A DNA stretch of 35,967 nucleotides, taken from assembly GCA_902800585.1 (NCBI GenBank), contig CADCEW010000018.1, forward strand, positions 1 to 35,967, written 5' to 3'. Source of the stretch: an uncultured Prevotellaceae bacterium (GTDB lineage Bacteria; Bacteroidota; Bacteroidia; Bacteroidales; Bacteroidaceae). Position numbers and translations under genes: made by a program. Positions 23,808 to 31,939 of this stretch are shown piece by piece. Under the pieces are notes generated by a model that did not search any database, was not told where the DNA came from, and was given only the letters and a program-made list of their open reading frames with translations. Within the stretch, counting starts at the first letter, position 1, and each line of letters begins with the position of its first letter.

Positions 23808-23983
23808 CCGCACAAGAATATTACGAGCGAGGCAATGCTTTTCGAAAAGCAGGCAACTGGCAGGAAGCTATCAATTGCTACATCAAGGCAGTAGAACTCG
23901 ACCCTAACAGTCCAGCAGTGGAGGCAAAGCGGATGCTCGACGACATTATGAATTATTATCACAAGGATTATTATAATCCATAA
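23804..23983 (+). CDS. Small TPR-repeat protein
   Basis: This 59-residue protein is read directly from the DNA. It has one tetratricopeptide-like repeat ([20 protein letters not shown], then [15 protein letters not shown]), followed by a short acidic/Tyr-rich tail. TPR units mediate protein-protein contacts; a single repeat suggests an adaptor or oligomeric scaffold. Its start overlaps the folD stop (ATGA), and the ferredoxin subunit of the oxidoreductase begins 15 bases after its stop, so it links two otherwise separate gene groups. It may act as an assembly or regulatory partner of the oxidoreductase; that is a guess from position. Confidence 0.8.
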   Translation: MTAQEYYERGNAFRKAGNWQEAINCYIKAVELDPNSPAVEAKRMLDDIMNYYHKDYYNP

Positions 23984-23998
23984 ACTAAATTTATAGAA

Positions 23999-24229
23999 AT
24001 GGCTAAACTGAAAGGTGCTATTGTGGTGAATACCGACCGTTGCAAAGGATGTGTACTCTGTGTAAGTGCATGTCCGCAGGGCGTCATCGCTTTAGCCAAT
24101 CGTGTCAATGTACATGGCTATCCCTATGTGGAGCCAGTACAGATAGACAAGTGTACGGGTTGTACCTCGTGCGCAGTGGTATGTCCTGATGGATGTATCA
24201 CAGTCTATCGTAAAAAGGTAGAGGAGTAA
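23999..24229 (+). CDS. 2-oxoacid:ferredoxin oxidoreductase delta subunit (KorD/VorD type)
   Basis: This 76-residue ferredoxin-like subunit has two 4Fe-4S motifs, CKGCVLCVSACP and CTGCTSCAVVCP, near residues 15 and 52. It carries electrons from the catalytic subunits encoded next door. It lies 4 bases before the alpha-subunit gene in a four-gene operon ordered delta, alpha, beta, gamma. Confidence 0.9.
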   Translation: MAKLKGAIVVNTDRCKGCVLCVSACPQGVIALANRVNVHGYPYVEPVQIDKCTGCTSCAVVCPDGCITVYRKKVEE

Positions 24230-24233
24230 AAAG

Positions 24234-25313
24234 ATGACAGAACAGGAAGTAACTTTGATGAAAGGCAATGAGGCAATAGCCCATGCTGCCATTCGTTGTG
24301 GCGCAGACGGATACTTCGGATATCCCATCACACCACAGAGTGAGGTGATAGAAACGCTTGCTGAACTGAAGCCTTGGGAAACGACGGGAATGGTCGTGTT
24401 GCAGGCTGAGAGTGAGTTAGCTTCTATTAATATGATTTATGGAGGTGCCGCCGCTGGTAAGCGCGTGCTGACCTCTTCTTCTTCACCTGGCATTGCCTTG
24501 ATGCAGGAAGGTATCACCTATATGGCTGGAGCTGAACTGCCGGGCGTGTTTGTCAATGTACAGCGTGGAGGTCCCGGACTGGGAACTATTCAGCCATCGC
24601 AGGGCGATTATTTTCAGGCGACGCGTGGTGGTGGTAACGGTGACTATAACACGATTGTACTTGCTCCGAACTCCGTTCAAGAAATGGCAGACTTCGTCGA
24701 CCTCGCTTTTGAGTTGGCGTTCAAGTACCGTAATCCTGCCATGATACTCGCTGACGGCGTTATCGGACAGATGATGGAGAAGATAGTACTTCCTCCCTAC
24801 AAGCCCCGTCGCACCGAGGAGGAAATCCGTCAGCAGTGTCCATGGGCTACCATCGGACGTACGAAGGATCGCAAGCCGAATATCATCACATCTTTGGAAT
24901 TGAAGCCTGAGGTGATGGAGGCGCGCAACCTCCATTTACAAAAAAAATACGCAGAGATACGAGAGAAGGAGGTACGCTATGAGACATTACATACTGAGGA
25001 TGCCGAACTGCTGATAGTCGCCTTCGGTTCTGCTGCCCGTTTGACACAGAAAGCCATTGAGATGGCGCGTGAGGAAGGTGTCAAGGTCGGTATGCTGCGT
25101 CCTATTACACTTTGGCCATTCCCCTCAAAGGCTATTGCCGAGGAGGCAAAGGGTAAGAAAGGTGTACTCGTCGTGGAGATCAATGCTGGACAGATGGTGC
25201 AGGACGTTCGTCTTGCTATCAATGGGGCATTACCTGTTGAGCAGTTTGGTCGCTTAGGTGGAATTGTTCCTGAGCCAGAAGAGATTGTAGAAGAACTAAA
25301 GAAGATGATGTAA
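24234..25313 (+). CDS. vorB: 2-oxoacid:ferredoxin oxidoreductase alpha subunit (VorB/KorA type)
   Basis: The enzyme decarboxylates 2-oxoacids to acyl-CoA and reduces ferredoxin, here either branched-chain oxoacids (VOR) or 2-oxoglutarate (KOR). This 359-residue alpha subunit has GNEAIAHAAIRCGADGYFGY, PITPQSE and the domain II segment VLLVVEINAGQM-type motif (here GVLVVEINAGQMVQDV). The domain order fits the four-subunit class in which the gamma domain is a separate gene. Substrate choice between VOR and KOR cannot be settled from sequence. In an anaerobe it may also run backwards to make oxoacids for amino-acid synthesis. It overlaps none of its neighbours but is spaced by 4 bases each side. 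Confidence 0.88.
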   Translation: MTEQEVTLMKGNEAIAHAAIRCGADGYFGYPITPQSEVIETLAELKPWETTGMVVLQAESELASINMIYGGAAAGKRVLTSSSSPGIALMQEGITYMAGAELPGVFVNVQRGGPGLGTIQPSQGDYFQATRGGGNGDYNTIVLAPNSVQEMADFVDLAFELAFKYRNPAMILADGVIGQMMEKIVLPPYKPRRTEEEIRQQCPWATIGRTKDRKPNIITSLELKPEVMEARNLHLQKKYAEIREKEVRYETLHTEDAELLIVAFGSAARLTQKAIEMAREEGVKVGMLRPITLWPFPSKAIAEEAKGKKGVLVVEINAGQMVQDVRLAINGALPVEQFGRLGGIVPEPEEIVEELKKMM

Positions 25314-25317
25314 GGCT

Positions 25318-26079
25318 ATGGAGAATAATATCATTTCACCAGAGAATCTGGTATATCAGAAACCCACACTGATGAACGACAACCTCATGCACTATTGTCC
25401 TGGTTGTTCACATGGTGTGGTACATAAACTTGTGGCTGAGGTCATCGAGGAGATGGGCATGGAGGAGAAAACCGTCGGCGTATCACCTGTCGGTTGTGCT
25501 GTCTTTGCTTATAATTATCTAGATATCGACTGGCAGGAGGCTGCCCATGGTCGTGCACCTGCTGTCGCTACTGCTATCAAACGTCTGTGGCCTGATCGTC
25601 TCGTATTCACCTATCAGGGTGATGGTGACCTTGCTTGTATCGGTACCTGTGAGACGATTCACGCTCTGAATCGTGGCGAGAATATTACTATTATCTTCAT
25701 CAACAATGCCATCTATGGCATGACGGGTGGACAGATGGCTCCTACAACACTGATGGGTATGAAGACGTCTACGTGTCCTTATGGTCGTCAGGCTGATCTG
25801 CACGGTTATCCTTTGCATATCACTGAGATTGCCGCTACATTAGAGGGCACTTGCTATGTCACTCGTCAGAGTGTAGAGACTGTGGCCGCCATTCGTAGTG
25901 CAAAGAAGGCGATTCGTAAGGCTTTCGAAGCTTCTATGGCAGGAAAGGGCAGTAGTCTCGTAGAGATTGTCAGCACCTGTAACAGTGGTTGGAAGATGTC
26001 ACCGAAGGATGCCAATGACTGGATGGAGGAACACATGTTCAAGTATTATCCGAAAGGAGATTTAAAAGACACGATTTAA
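25318..26079 (+). CDS. 2-oxoacid:ferredoxin oxidoreductase beta subunit (thiamine-diphosphate binding)
   Basis: This 253-residue catalytic subunit has YCPGCSHGVVHKL near residue 27, the cofactor signature GDGDLACIGTCETIHALNRG (Mg and thiamine diphosphate) and INNAIYGMTGGQMAPTT. It holds the thiamine diphosphate that attacks the oxoacid. It works with the alpha subunit (24234) and the gamma subunit (26081). Cysteines in the CPGC motif fit an additional Fe-S cluster as in relatives. Confidence 0.9.
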   Translation: MENNIISPENLVYQKPTLMNDNLMHYCPGCSHGVVHKLVAEVIEEMGMEEKTVGVSPVGCAVFAYNYLDIDWQEAAHGRAPAVATAIKRLWPDRLVFTYQGDGDLACIGTCETIHALNRGENITIIFINNAIYGMTGGQMAPTTLMGMKTSTCPYGRQADLHGYPLHITEIAATLEGTCYVTRQSVETVAAIRSAKKAIRKAFEASMAGKGSSLVEIVSTCNSGWKMSPKDANDWMEEHMFKYYPKGDLKDTI

Positions 26080-26080
26080 G

Positions 26081-26623
26081 ATGAAGAAAGAAATAATCAT
26101 TTCAGGTTTCGGAGGACAGGGTGTCCTCTCCATGGGTAAGATTCTTGCTTATTCAGGATTGATGGACGATAAGGAGGTGACATGGATGCCAGCGTATGGT
26201 CCCGAGCAGCGTGGCGGTACTGCGAATGTAACGGTTATTGTTAGTGACGAGAAGATTTCGTCGCCCATCCTCAGTAAGTTTGATGTTGCCGTTGTGCTGA
26301 ACCAGCCCTCATTAGAGAAGTTTGAACCGAAGATCAAACCTGGCGGCATCCTGATATACGATGGCTTTGGTATTATCAATAAGCCGACGCGTAAGGACAT
26401 CACTATTTATCGTATCGATGCGATGGATAAGGCTGCAGAGATGAAGAATGCCAAGGTATTCAATATGATTGTACTCGGCGGATTACTTAAAGTGGCACCT
26501 GTTGTTAGTACAAAAGGTGTGGAGAAAGCACTTCGCAAGACACTCCCCGAACGTCACCACGACATGATTCCTATCAATATGCAGGCGATAGAGGAGGGCG
26601 GTAAGATCATCGAACAGGTATAA
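26081..26623 (+). CDS. 2-oxoacid:ferredoxin oxidoreductase gamma subunit
   Basis: This 180-residue subunit has the family signature ISGFGGQGVLSMGKILAYSG at its N-terminus and MPAYGPEQRGGTANV. It forms the CoA-proximal domain of the complex. It begins one base after the beta-subunit stop and ends the operon, which is closed by a hairpin at 26645-26675. Confidence 0.9.
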   Translation: MKKEIIISGFGGQGVLSMGKILAYSGLMDDKEVTWMPAYGPEQRGGTANVTVIVSDEKISSPILSKFDVAVVLNQPSLEKFEPKIKPGGILIYDGFGIINKPTRKDITIYRIDAMDKAAEMKNAKVFNMIVLGGLLKVAPVVSTKGVEKALRKTLPERHHDMIPINMQAIEEGGKIIEQV

Positions 26624-26644
26624 TTATATTATAAATAAGGTGTT

Positions 26645-26675
26645 ATAAAAGTCTCTGTTTAACAGGGACTTTTAT
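26645..26675 (+). terminator. Terminator after the oxidoreductase operon
   Basis: ATAAAAGTCTCTGT (26645-26658) pairs with ACAGGGACTTTTAT (26662-26675) over 14 pairs with one T-G pair and a TTA loop. The palindrome could work in both directions. Confidence 0.8.
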
Positions 26676-26730
26676 ATTTATATTCATTGCGAAACATAAT
26701 ATGTTAATTAAACGAAATACCAAATTAATT

Positions 26731-26761
26731 TTGGTTTTTCTTTCGAATTGCATTATCTTTG
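26731..26761 (+). promoter_or_regulatory. Promoter of OmpP1/FadL-like gene
   Basis: TTG (26731-26733) and TATCTTTG (26754-26761) are 20 bases apart, 27 bases before the ATG at 26789. Confidence 0.6.
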
Positions 26762-26788
26762 CAGACACAAACCATTAAAAAGAGAAAA

Positions 26789-28108
26789 ATGATGAAGAAA
26801 CTTTTGATCCTGACAGCGATGGTGAGCCTATCTATCTGCGTCCGTGCTGGCGGACTGATGACTAATACAAACTATCATATTGCCTTTGACCGTATGATGG
26901 CGCGTGGTGCTACGTTTGATATTGATGCAGCCTATAGTAATCCTGCAGGACTTGCATGGGGGCATGAAGGCTGGCAACTCTCTTTGAATTTCCAAAAGCC
27001 TTGGCAGGACCGTGATATTGAGACAACGATTCCAGGATTTATGGGTGACTTTAATCATAAATTTAACGGAAAGGCTTCTGCTCCTATCGTACCTGCCTTG
27101 TTTGCATCGTGGAAGAAAGACCGTATTGCTGTTTCTGCCATGATTGGTATTGTGGGCAGTGGTGGTTTCGTGGAATATAAGGAAGGTGTTCCGATGTTTA
27201 ACGTACCCATAATGGCACTGCTTGCACAGAGTGGTGTGACACCAGATATGTATACCCTCGACTCGCAGATGAAGGGTAAGCAATATATCTATGGCGGACA
27301 ATTGAATTTCACTTATAAGATTACTGATTATCTCGCTGCTGCTGTTGGTTTCCGAGCTAACTATTACGATGGTTATTATCGTGGTCATGTGGTTGCAGAC
27401 ATGAACGGAACGAAACTTATTAATCTGCAACTCGATTGTAACCAGCGTGGCTGGGGCTTTGCACCGATTATTAGTCTAAACTATCATCAAGGTCCTATTA
27501 CCGTGGCTGGTCGCTATGAGTTCAGGACGAAAATCAATGTACCCAATGATACGAAGGAGTTGACGGCAGAGATTGCAGGAATGACGCCAGAGCAGACTGC
27601 GGCAGTATTGGGAAATAAGGTGGCTGCCTATCAAGATGGAGTGAAGACACGTTATGACATGCCTGCACTGCTTGCTCTTGCAGTAGGAATAGATTTTTCT
27701 TCGAAACTTCGTGGAACACTGGAGTATCATTTCTTTGATGATAAGCATGCGAAAATGGCTGGCGACCGTCAAGAGACATTGAAACGCGGAACACATGAGT
27801 TCCTTGCCGGTGTTGAGTATGATATCAACGAGAAGTTTACTGTCAGTTGTGGTGCTCAGCGTACAGACTATGGCTTGAGTGACGATTATCAGCAAAACAC
27901 TTCTTTTGCCTGTGATAGTTGGTCAATTGGTCTTGGTGGTGCCTGGAATATCAACGAGAAGATTCGCCTGAATGCTGGTTATTTCATTAGTCTTTACAGC
28001 GACTACGAAAAGAATCAGTCTCAATATATGGGACTTCCAATGGCAGGTAAGGATGTGTACTCTCGTACCAATAATGTAATAGGTATCGGTATCGACTATA
28101 AGTTCTGA
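26789..28108 (+). CDS. OmpP1/FadL/TodX-family outer membrane protein
   Basis: This 439-residue beta-barrel protein has a signal peptide (MMKKLLILTAMVSLSICVRAGG) and the OmpP1/FadL hallmark just after it: TNYHIAFDRMMARGATFDID, then AAYSNPAGLAW. It alternates strands to the terminal phenylalanine (VIGIGIDYKF), which is typical of barrel insertion by BamA. Family members move hydrophobic compounds such as long-chain fatty acids across the outer membrane; the ligand here is unknown. The ATG at 26789 was chosen because the longer frame begins within the -7 box. Its stop abuts the stop of convergent cobS with no base between. Confidence 0.85.
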   Translation: MMKKLLILTAMVSLSICVRAGGLMTNTNYHIAFDRMMARGATFDIDAAYSNPAGLAWGHEGWQLSLNFQKPWQDRDIETTIPGFMGDFNHKFNGKASAPIVPALFASWKKDRIAVSAMIGIVGSGGFVEYKEGVPMFNVPIMALLAQSGVTPDMYTLDSQMKGKQYIYGGQLNFTYKITDYLAAAVGFRANYYDGYYRGHVVADMNGTKLINLQLDCNQRGWGFAPIISLNYHQGPITVAGRYEFRTKINVPNDTKELTAEIAGMTPEQTAAVLGNKVAAYQDGVKTRYDMPALLALAVGIDFSSKLRGTLEYHFFDDKHAKMAGDRQETLKRGTHEFLAGVEYDINEKFTVSCGAQRTDYGLSDDYQQNTSFACDSWSIGLGGAWNINEKIRLNAGYFISLYSDYEKNQSQYMGLPMAGKDVYSRTNNVIGIGIDYKF

Positions 28109-28933
28109 TTATCTTAAGGAATAGACAGCGACGAGATAGAACATCAACTCGGTTAGCAGGAAAACGGTTCCACAACAATCTCCCGTATAACCTTTAAGTC
28201 GTCGCCAAATCAATAGATAAAGGAAATAAACGACAAGGGCTGGCAGAAAGACTAACATCTGCCAGTCTGTTTTTTCATGCATCAGATAGATATAAAGTCC
28301 TAATGGTAACAGTCCCTGAACGGCAAGACTGATACCAGCAATGACATTGAACTTACGGTAGACCGTATGGTTTTTTGCCGTCTCCTCTGTCCGTGCATAA
28401 GGCATCATCTGTATCAGTTGTGCCGATAGCATCTTGGCATAAGGATCAGCAACGATAACAGTCAGTGCGGCATCCTGCGGATGCATGGAGACTAAGGCGA
28501 AGAAGAGCAGGAGAAAATAGATAATCAGTGAGATAACCCCATAGGTTCCGATATGCGAGTCTTTCATGATGTCGAGGATACGCTGACGATCAGAGCCGCC
28601 TCCGCCGAAGCCGTCCATAAAGTCGGCCAATCCATCCTCATGCAAGGCGCCCGTTATCAACAAGCGTGTAAGGATGGCTAGGATGATAACAATAGGATAG
28701 GGTAACGCCATGCTGCCAAACCAGATAATGGCAGCCATTACACAACCTGTGAGCCAGCCTGTCAACGGCCAGTGTTCCACTACAGTCTTGTAAGCTTCTT
28801 TCTTCGGCTGATAAATGCGCCAGAAAGGTAGTCGGGTAAAGAAGATGAACGCCGCCCAGATGCGGTCGTACCAAAGGCTACGGGTAGGCGAGCCTTGCTC
28901 GGGATTTTTAGAAGTATCGAGTGATATTTGCAT
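28109..28933 (-). CDS. cobS: Adenosylcobinamide-GDP ribazoletransferase CobS
   Basis: CobS joins adenosylcobinamide-GDP to alpha-ribazole (or its phosphate) to finish cobalamin; it is an integral inner-membrane enzyme. This 274-residue protein has several membrane segments and the family motif GALHEDGLADFMDGFGGG near residue 95, then DSHIGTYGV. The ATG at 28933 (MQISLDTS) was chosen; the in-frame TTG at 28939 adds only two residues. Its start overlaps the end of cobT by 26 bases. It is the last gene of a minus-strand cobU-cobT-cobS operon. Confidence 0.93.
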   Translation of the reverse strand: MQISLDTSKNPEQGSPTRSLWYDRIWAAFIFFTRLPFWRIYQPKKEAYKTVVEHWPLTGWLTGCVMAAIIWFGSMALPYPIVIILAILTRLLITGALHEDGLADFMDGFGGGGSDRQRILDIMKDSHIGTYGVISLIIYFLLLFFALVSMHPQDAALTVIVADPYAKMLSAQLIQMMPYARTEETAKNHTVYRKFNVIAGISLAVQGLLPLGLYIYLMHEKTDWQMLVFLPALVVYFLYLLIWRRLKGYTGDCCGTVFLLTELMFYLVAVYSLR

Positions 28934-29945
28934 TGTCAAAGTTATTCATTTCATTCATCATACGGACAGCAGAGTCCACTATGGGGAAGGCGCACAAGGC
29001 TCCTGTTCCCTCACCGAGTCGAAGTCCAAGTTGTAGTAACGGTTCTGCGTTTAAAGCATCAAGCATCCGTTTATGCCCTCCCTCATCACCGCAATGGGTG
29101 AAAATCATATAGTCTTTCGCCTGAGGATAAAGATGACAGGCAGCCAGCGCACATGCCGTCATGATGAATCCGTCAATTAATATAATAAGGTGTAGTTCTG
29201 CAGCACGGAGCATTGCTCCGATGGCTGTTACCATTTCGAAACCACCGAAATAGTGGATGGGTTCATCATTCATCGCGTTTCGTTTATATTTCTCAACAGC
29301 TTTCCGCAGCACCTCATATTTATGACGAATCCCTTCAGTATTCAAACCTGCCCCAGCACCAATACATTCTTCAAGGGGGATTCCTGTAAAGAGATGCATC
29401 CAGATACTGCTGGGCGATGTATTGGCAATACCCATCTCGCCGATGGACAAGAGGCGGCATCCTTTTTCTTTGCAGTCATCAACTAAGTCGATGCCTACAG
29501 AGAGGGCTTGCTCATATTCTATCTCATTCATGGCAGGCTCGTAAAGGAAGTTCTTGGTGCCACGGGCTATCTTCCGATTCAGGATGTCGGGATAATGGCT
29601 CAAGTCATAGTCTACACCTACATCAACGATGCGGAGATTGAAACCATGCTGACGGCAGAACATATTCACACCACCGCCGCCTTTGGTGAAATTAATCATC
29701 TGTTGCCACGTGACTTCGCGAGGACTCACACTAACACCTTCACGCTCAATGCCGTGATCGCCCCCTAATAGGAGATGACAGGGATAGGCAAGGTTGGGCG
29801 AGGGAGTCTGTTGGATAAGACAGACTTGCATGGCAAGAGACTCCAAACGCCCCAATGAACCTTTGGGTTTGTTCAGGTTGTCAATCTTCTGCTGAATCTC
29901 TTCGCGCAGTGACTCGTTTACGTGTTTTATATTAAATGTCCTCAC
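28908..29945 (-). CDS. cobT: Nicotinate-nucleotide-dimethylbenzimidazole phosphoribosyltransferase CobT
   Basis: CobT makes alpha-ribazole 5'-phosphate from a lower-ligand base and nicotinate mononucleotide. Family features in this 345-residue protein are KIDNLNKPKGSLGRLE, GGDHGIEREGVSVSP, the GGGGVNMFCRQ segment, SIGEMGIANTSPSS and the C-terminal HCGDEGGHKRML with GEGTGA. There is no ATG at the expected N-terminus; GTG at 29945 gives MRTFNIKHVNESL, with TTG at 29954 as an alternative. The start lies in a 7-bp repeat array shared with the cobU stop. Confidence 0.92.
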   Translation of the reverse strand: MRTFNIKHVNESLREEIQQKIDNLNKPKGSLGRLESLAMQVCLIQQTPSPNLAYPCHLLLGGDHGIEREGVSVSPREVTWQQMINFTKGGGGVNMFCRQHGFNLRIVDVGVDYDLSHYPDILNRKIARGTKNFLYEPAMNEIEYEQALSVGIDLVDDCKEKGCRLLSIGEMGIANTSPSSIWMHLFTGIPLEECIGAGAGLNTEGIRHKYEVLRKAVEKYKRNAMNDEPIHYFGGFEMVTAIGAMLRAAELHLIILIDGFIMTACALAACHLYPQAKDYMIFTHCGDEGGHKRMLDALNAEPLLQLGLRLGEGTGALCAFPIVDSAVRMMNEMNNFDNANITRYF

Positions 29946-29979
29946 CTTTACCAATAATCTTTTAACCTTTAACCTTTAC
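29945..29979 (-). repeat. 7-bp tandem array at cobU/cobT junction
   Basis: On the minus strand, GTAAAGG, TTAAAGG, TTAAAAG, ATTATTG and GTAAAGG are in register. The array encodes the C-terminal residues VKVKG and the stop of cobU, and leads into the cobT start. The TTAA units place TAA in successive frames. Confidence 0.8.
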
Positions 29980-30501
29980 CGGTATTCCACTTACCATCAG
30001 GATCACTTCATCGGCTTTGGAAGCAACATACTGGTTCATCCATCCTTCAAGGTCTGTAAAACGACGTTGGATGGCATCGGGGCTGACACCACCGGAACCA
30101 ATCTCATTCGTGACAAAGATATAGGTTGCTTCTTGTGTCGTGAATTTGTCAAACTCCTCTTTGGCTGCCTCTAAGACTTTAGAGATATCTGAGTGTTCTG
30201 AATAATCAGAGTTTTCAGAATATTCAGAGTAGAAATAGTTAGTCAACCATAGGGTGATACAATCGATTACAGCGACCTTCCCTATGATATGATGGCGACT
30301 GAGATATTTCTCCTCCTCAATGTTAGTCCATTGGGAACCTCTGCGCTCCTGATGCTTCATGACACGTTGCCTAAATTCTTCATCCCAGATATGTGCGGTG
30401 GCGACATATATGGGATTTGGACTCAGACGTAGAGCTAATTGCTCTGCATACATGCTTTTTCCTGAGCGTTGTCCTCCTGTAATAAGTATGATTTTTTTCA
30501 T
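29962..30501 (-). CDS. cobU: Bifunctional adenosylcobinamide kinase/guanylyltransferase CobU
   Basis: CobU phosphorylates adenosylcobinamide and adds GMP, the step before CobS. This 179-residue protein has P-loop GGQRSGKS at 9-16, the second motif VATAHIWDEEF with HQERRG, and VTNEIGSGGVSP. Between LWLTNYF and the helix starting ISKVLEAAKEEF lies an insert of about 15 residues made of three-residue repeats (YSE, NSD, YSE, HSD), encoded by a degenerate 9-bp repeat near 30183-30230. The ATG lies 8 bases after a -7 box (minus, 30510-30517), so the leader is very short. No cobalamin riboswitch was seen upstream. Confidence 0.92.
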   Translation of the reverse strand: MKKIILITGGQRSGKSMYAEQLALRLSPNPIYVATAHIWDEEFRQRVMKHQERRGSQWTNIEEEKYLSRHHIIGKVAVIDCITLWLTNYFYSEYSENSDYSEHSDISKVLEAAKEEFDKFTTQEATYIFVTNEIGSGGVSPDAIQRRFTDLEGWMNQYVASKADEVILMVSGIPVKVKG

Positions 30502-30509
30502 TCTATGTG

Positions 30510-30517
30510 CAAAAATA
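30510..30517 (-). promoter_or_regulatory. -7 box of the cobUTS operon
   Basis: The minus strand reads TATTTTTG, with the cobU ATG only 8 bases further. The predicted leader is a few bases at most. Confidence 0.5.
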
Positions 30518-30590
30518 CGGTAAATATTTCAATAATAACCCCAAATAGGTCAAGAAAATCGTATAAAAAGGTACTTTTTATCAGTTTTTC

Positions 30591-30621
30591 TTGGAACTTA
30601 TCGTTTTTTTTATTTACTTTG
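30591..30621 (+). promoter_or_regulatory. Promoter of ompA-like gene
   Basis: TTG (30591-30593) and TTACTTTG (30614-30621) are 20 bases apart. This leaves an untranslated leader of about 60 bases before the ATG at 30688, long compared with most genes here and A/T-rich. Confidence 0.5.
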
Positions 30622-30687
30622 CACTCGAAAATCAAACCAGAAAAAAATAGGTAGATATTTTAATATTAATTTTAAGTTAGTAAAAAG

Positions 30688-31857
30688 ATGAAGAAATTGT
30701 TCTTAATGCTTGCTGTCTCATTGATGACAGCTTCTGTGTCTGCACAGAACACTGCAGTAACTGCAAACAAGGCGGGTGACAACTGGTATCTTGGAATCAA
30801 TGCTGGTGTTGCAACTCCTACTTTTAAGATTGGTGACGCTGGCTTCTTCAAGGGCTTTGCTCCTAAGGTAGGTGTTCGTTTGGGTAAGAACCTGACCACC
30901 GTATTCGGTCTGGCTTTTGATGCTGATTTCTATTTTGCGTCTTCAGAGAAGTCTTTCATGAAGAAGAAGACTATGTTTGATGCAATGAACTTAGACATTA
31001 TTGGTACTTTCAACCTGAGTAACGCTTTCTCTTGTTACCAAGGTGAGCCCCGTTCTTTTGAGGTTATCGCTTTGATTGGTGCTGGTTATAGCCGTTCATT
31101 TGGTGAAGCAGCACATGGTGGTCTCAACGCTAAGGCTGGTTTTGATTTTGCTTTCAATCTCGGTGCTTCAAAGGCTGTTCAGGTATACATCGAGCCTGCT
31201 ATCGTTCTGGGTCAGCCCATCGTTCGTGCTGCCAATCCTTTACGCAGAGTTCAGACTATTGATGGTAAGAAGTGGGATGGTATATTCCAGCTCTCTGCTG
31301 GTATCAACTACAAGTTCGGTACAAGCAATGGTACTCACAACTTCAAGATTGAAGAGCTCCGTGACCAGGCAGAGGTCGATGCTCTGAACGCTAAGATCAA
31401 TGAGCTCCGTTCTGACGCTGATGCAAAGAATGGTCAGATTAACGCTGCCAACCAGACTATCGCTGACCTGAAGGCTAAGCTCGCTGAGTGCGAGGCTCGT
31501 CCTACTCAGATTGTTGAGGAGAAGAAGGAGACTACTCTCCAGCCTATCGTTATCTTCCGTCAGGGTAAGAGCACTATCGACGCTGCTCAGTATGCAAGTG
31601 TTGAGATGGTTGCTAAGTATATGAAGAACCATCCTGAGTCTAAGGTTCTCGTTAAGGGTTATGCTTCTCCAGAGGGTAGCGCTGAGTTGAACCAGAAACT
31701 GTCTGAGGCTCGTGCTACTGCAGTTGCTAACGCTTTGATTAAGCGTTACAAGATCTCTAAGGATCGCATCACCACACAGGGTCTGGGTGCTACCAGCGAG
31801 CTTTCTGAGGAGAACGACTTCAACCGCGTTGCAATGTTCGTTGATACTACTAAGTAA
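30688..31857 (+). CDS. OmpA-family outer membrane protein
   Basis: This 389-residue protein has a signal peptide (MKKLFLMLAVSLMTASVSAQ), an eight-strand-barrel-like N-terminal domain (about 30-215), a coiled-coil-like linker (about 225-275, AEVDALNAKINELRSDADAK) and a C-terminal OmpA domain (about 285-389). The last contains the peptidoglycan-binding pattern VKGYASPEGSAELN with LSEARATAVANAL. It ties the outer membrane to the cell wall and is probably one of the most abundant surface proteins. Codons are strongly biased to a small set (GCT, AAG, CGT), which supports high expression. A strong terminator follows at 31880. Confidence 0.92.
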   Translation: MKKLFLMLAVSLMTASVSAQNTAVTANKAGDNWYLGINAGVATPTFKIGDAGFFKGFAPKVGVRLGKNLTTVFGLAFDADFYFASSEKSFMKKKTMFDAMNLDIIGTFNLSNAFSCYQGEPRSFEVIALIGAGYSRSFGEAAHGGLNAKAGFDFAFNLGASKAVQVYIEPAIVLGQPIVRAANPLRRVQTIDGKKWDGIFQLSAGINYKFGTSNGTHNFKIEELRDQAEVDALNAKINELRSDADAKNGQINAANQTIADLKAKLAECEARPTQIVEEKKETTLQPIVIFRQGKSTIDAAQYASVEMVAKYMKNHPESKVLVKGYASPEGSAELNQKLSEARATAVANALIKRYKISKDRITTQGLGATSELSEENDFNRVAMFVDTTK

Positions 31858-31879
31858 TTAACACATTCATTAATAATTA

Positions 31880-31911
31880 AATCCCCGTAGATTTCCTGCG
31901 GGGATTTTTTA
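31880..31911 (+). terminator. Terminator after ompA-like gene
   Basis: AATCCCCGTAG (31880-31890) pairs with CTGCGGGGATT (31896-31906) over 11 pairs with a 5-base loop, followed by a run of Ts. Confidence 0.92.
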
Positions 31912-31939
31912 TCTTTTACTACTAACTGACGATAAATTT

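Noticed and set aside
26828-27430. Minus-strand 200-codon frame over the OmpP1/FadL gene
   Set aside because: It is antisense to a clear outer-membrane protein gene, with no domain or promoter of its own.
30502-30600. Cobalamin riboswitch upstream of cobU
   Set aside because: There are only a few bases between the -7 box and the start codon, and no B12-box-like sequence was seen.
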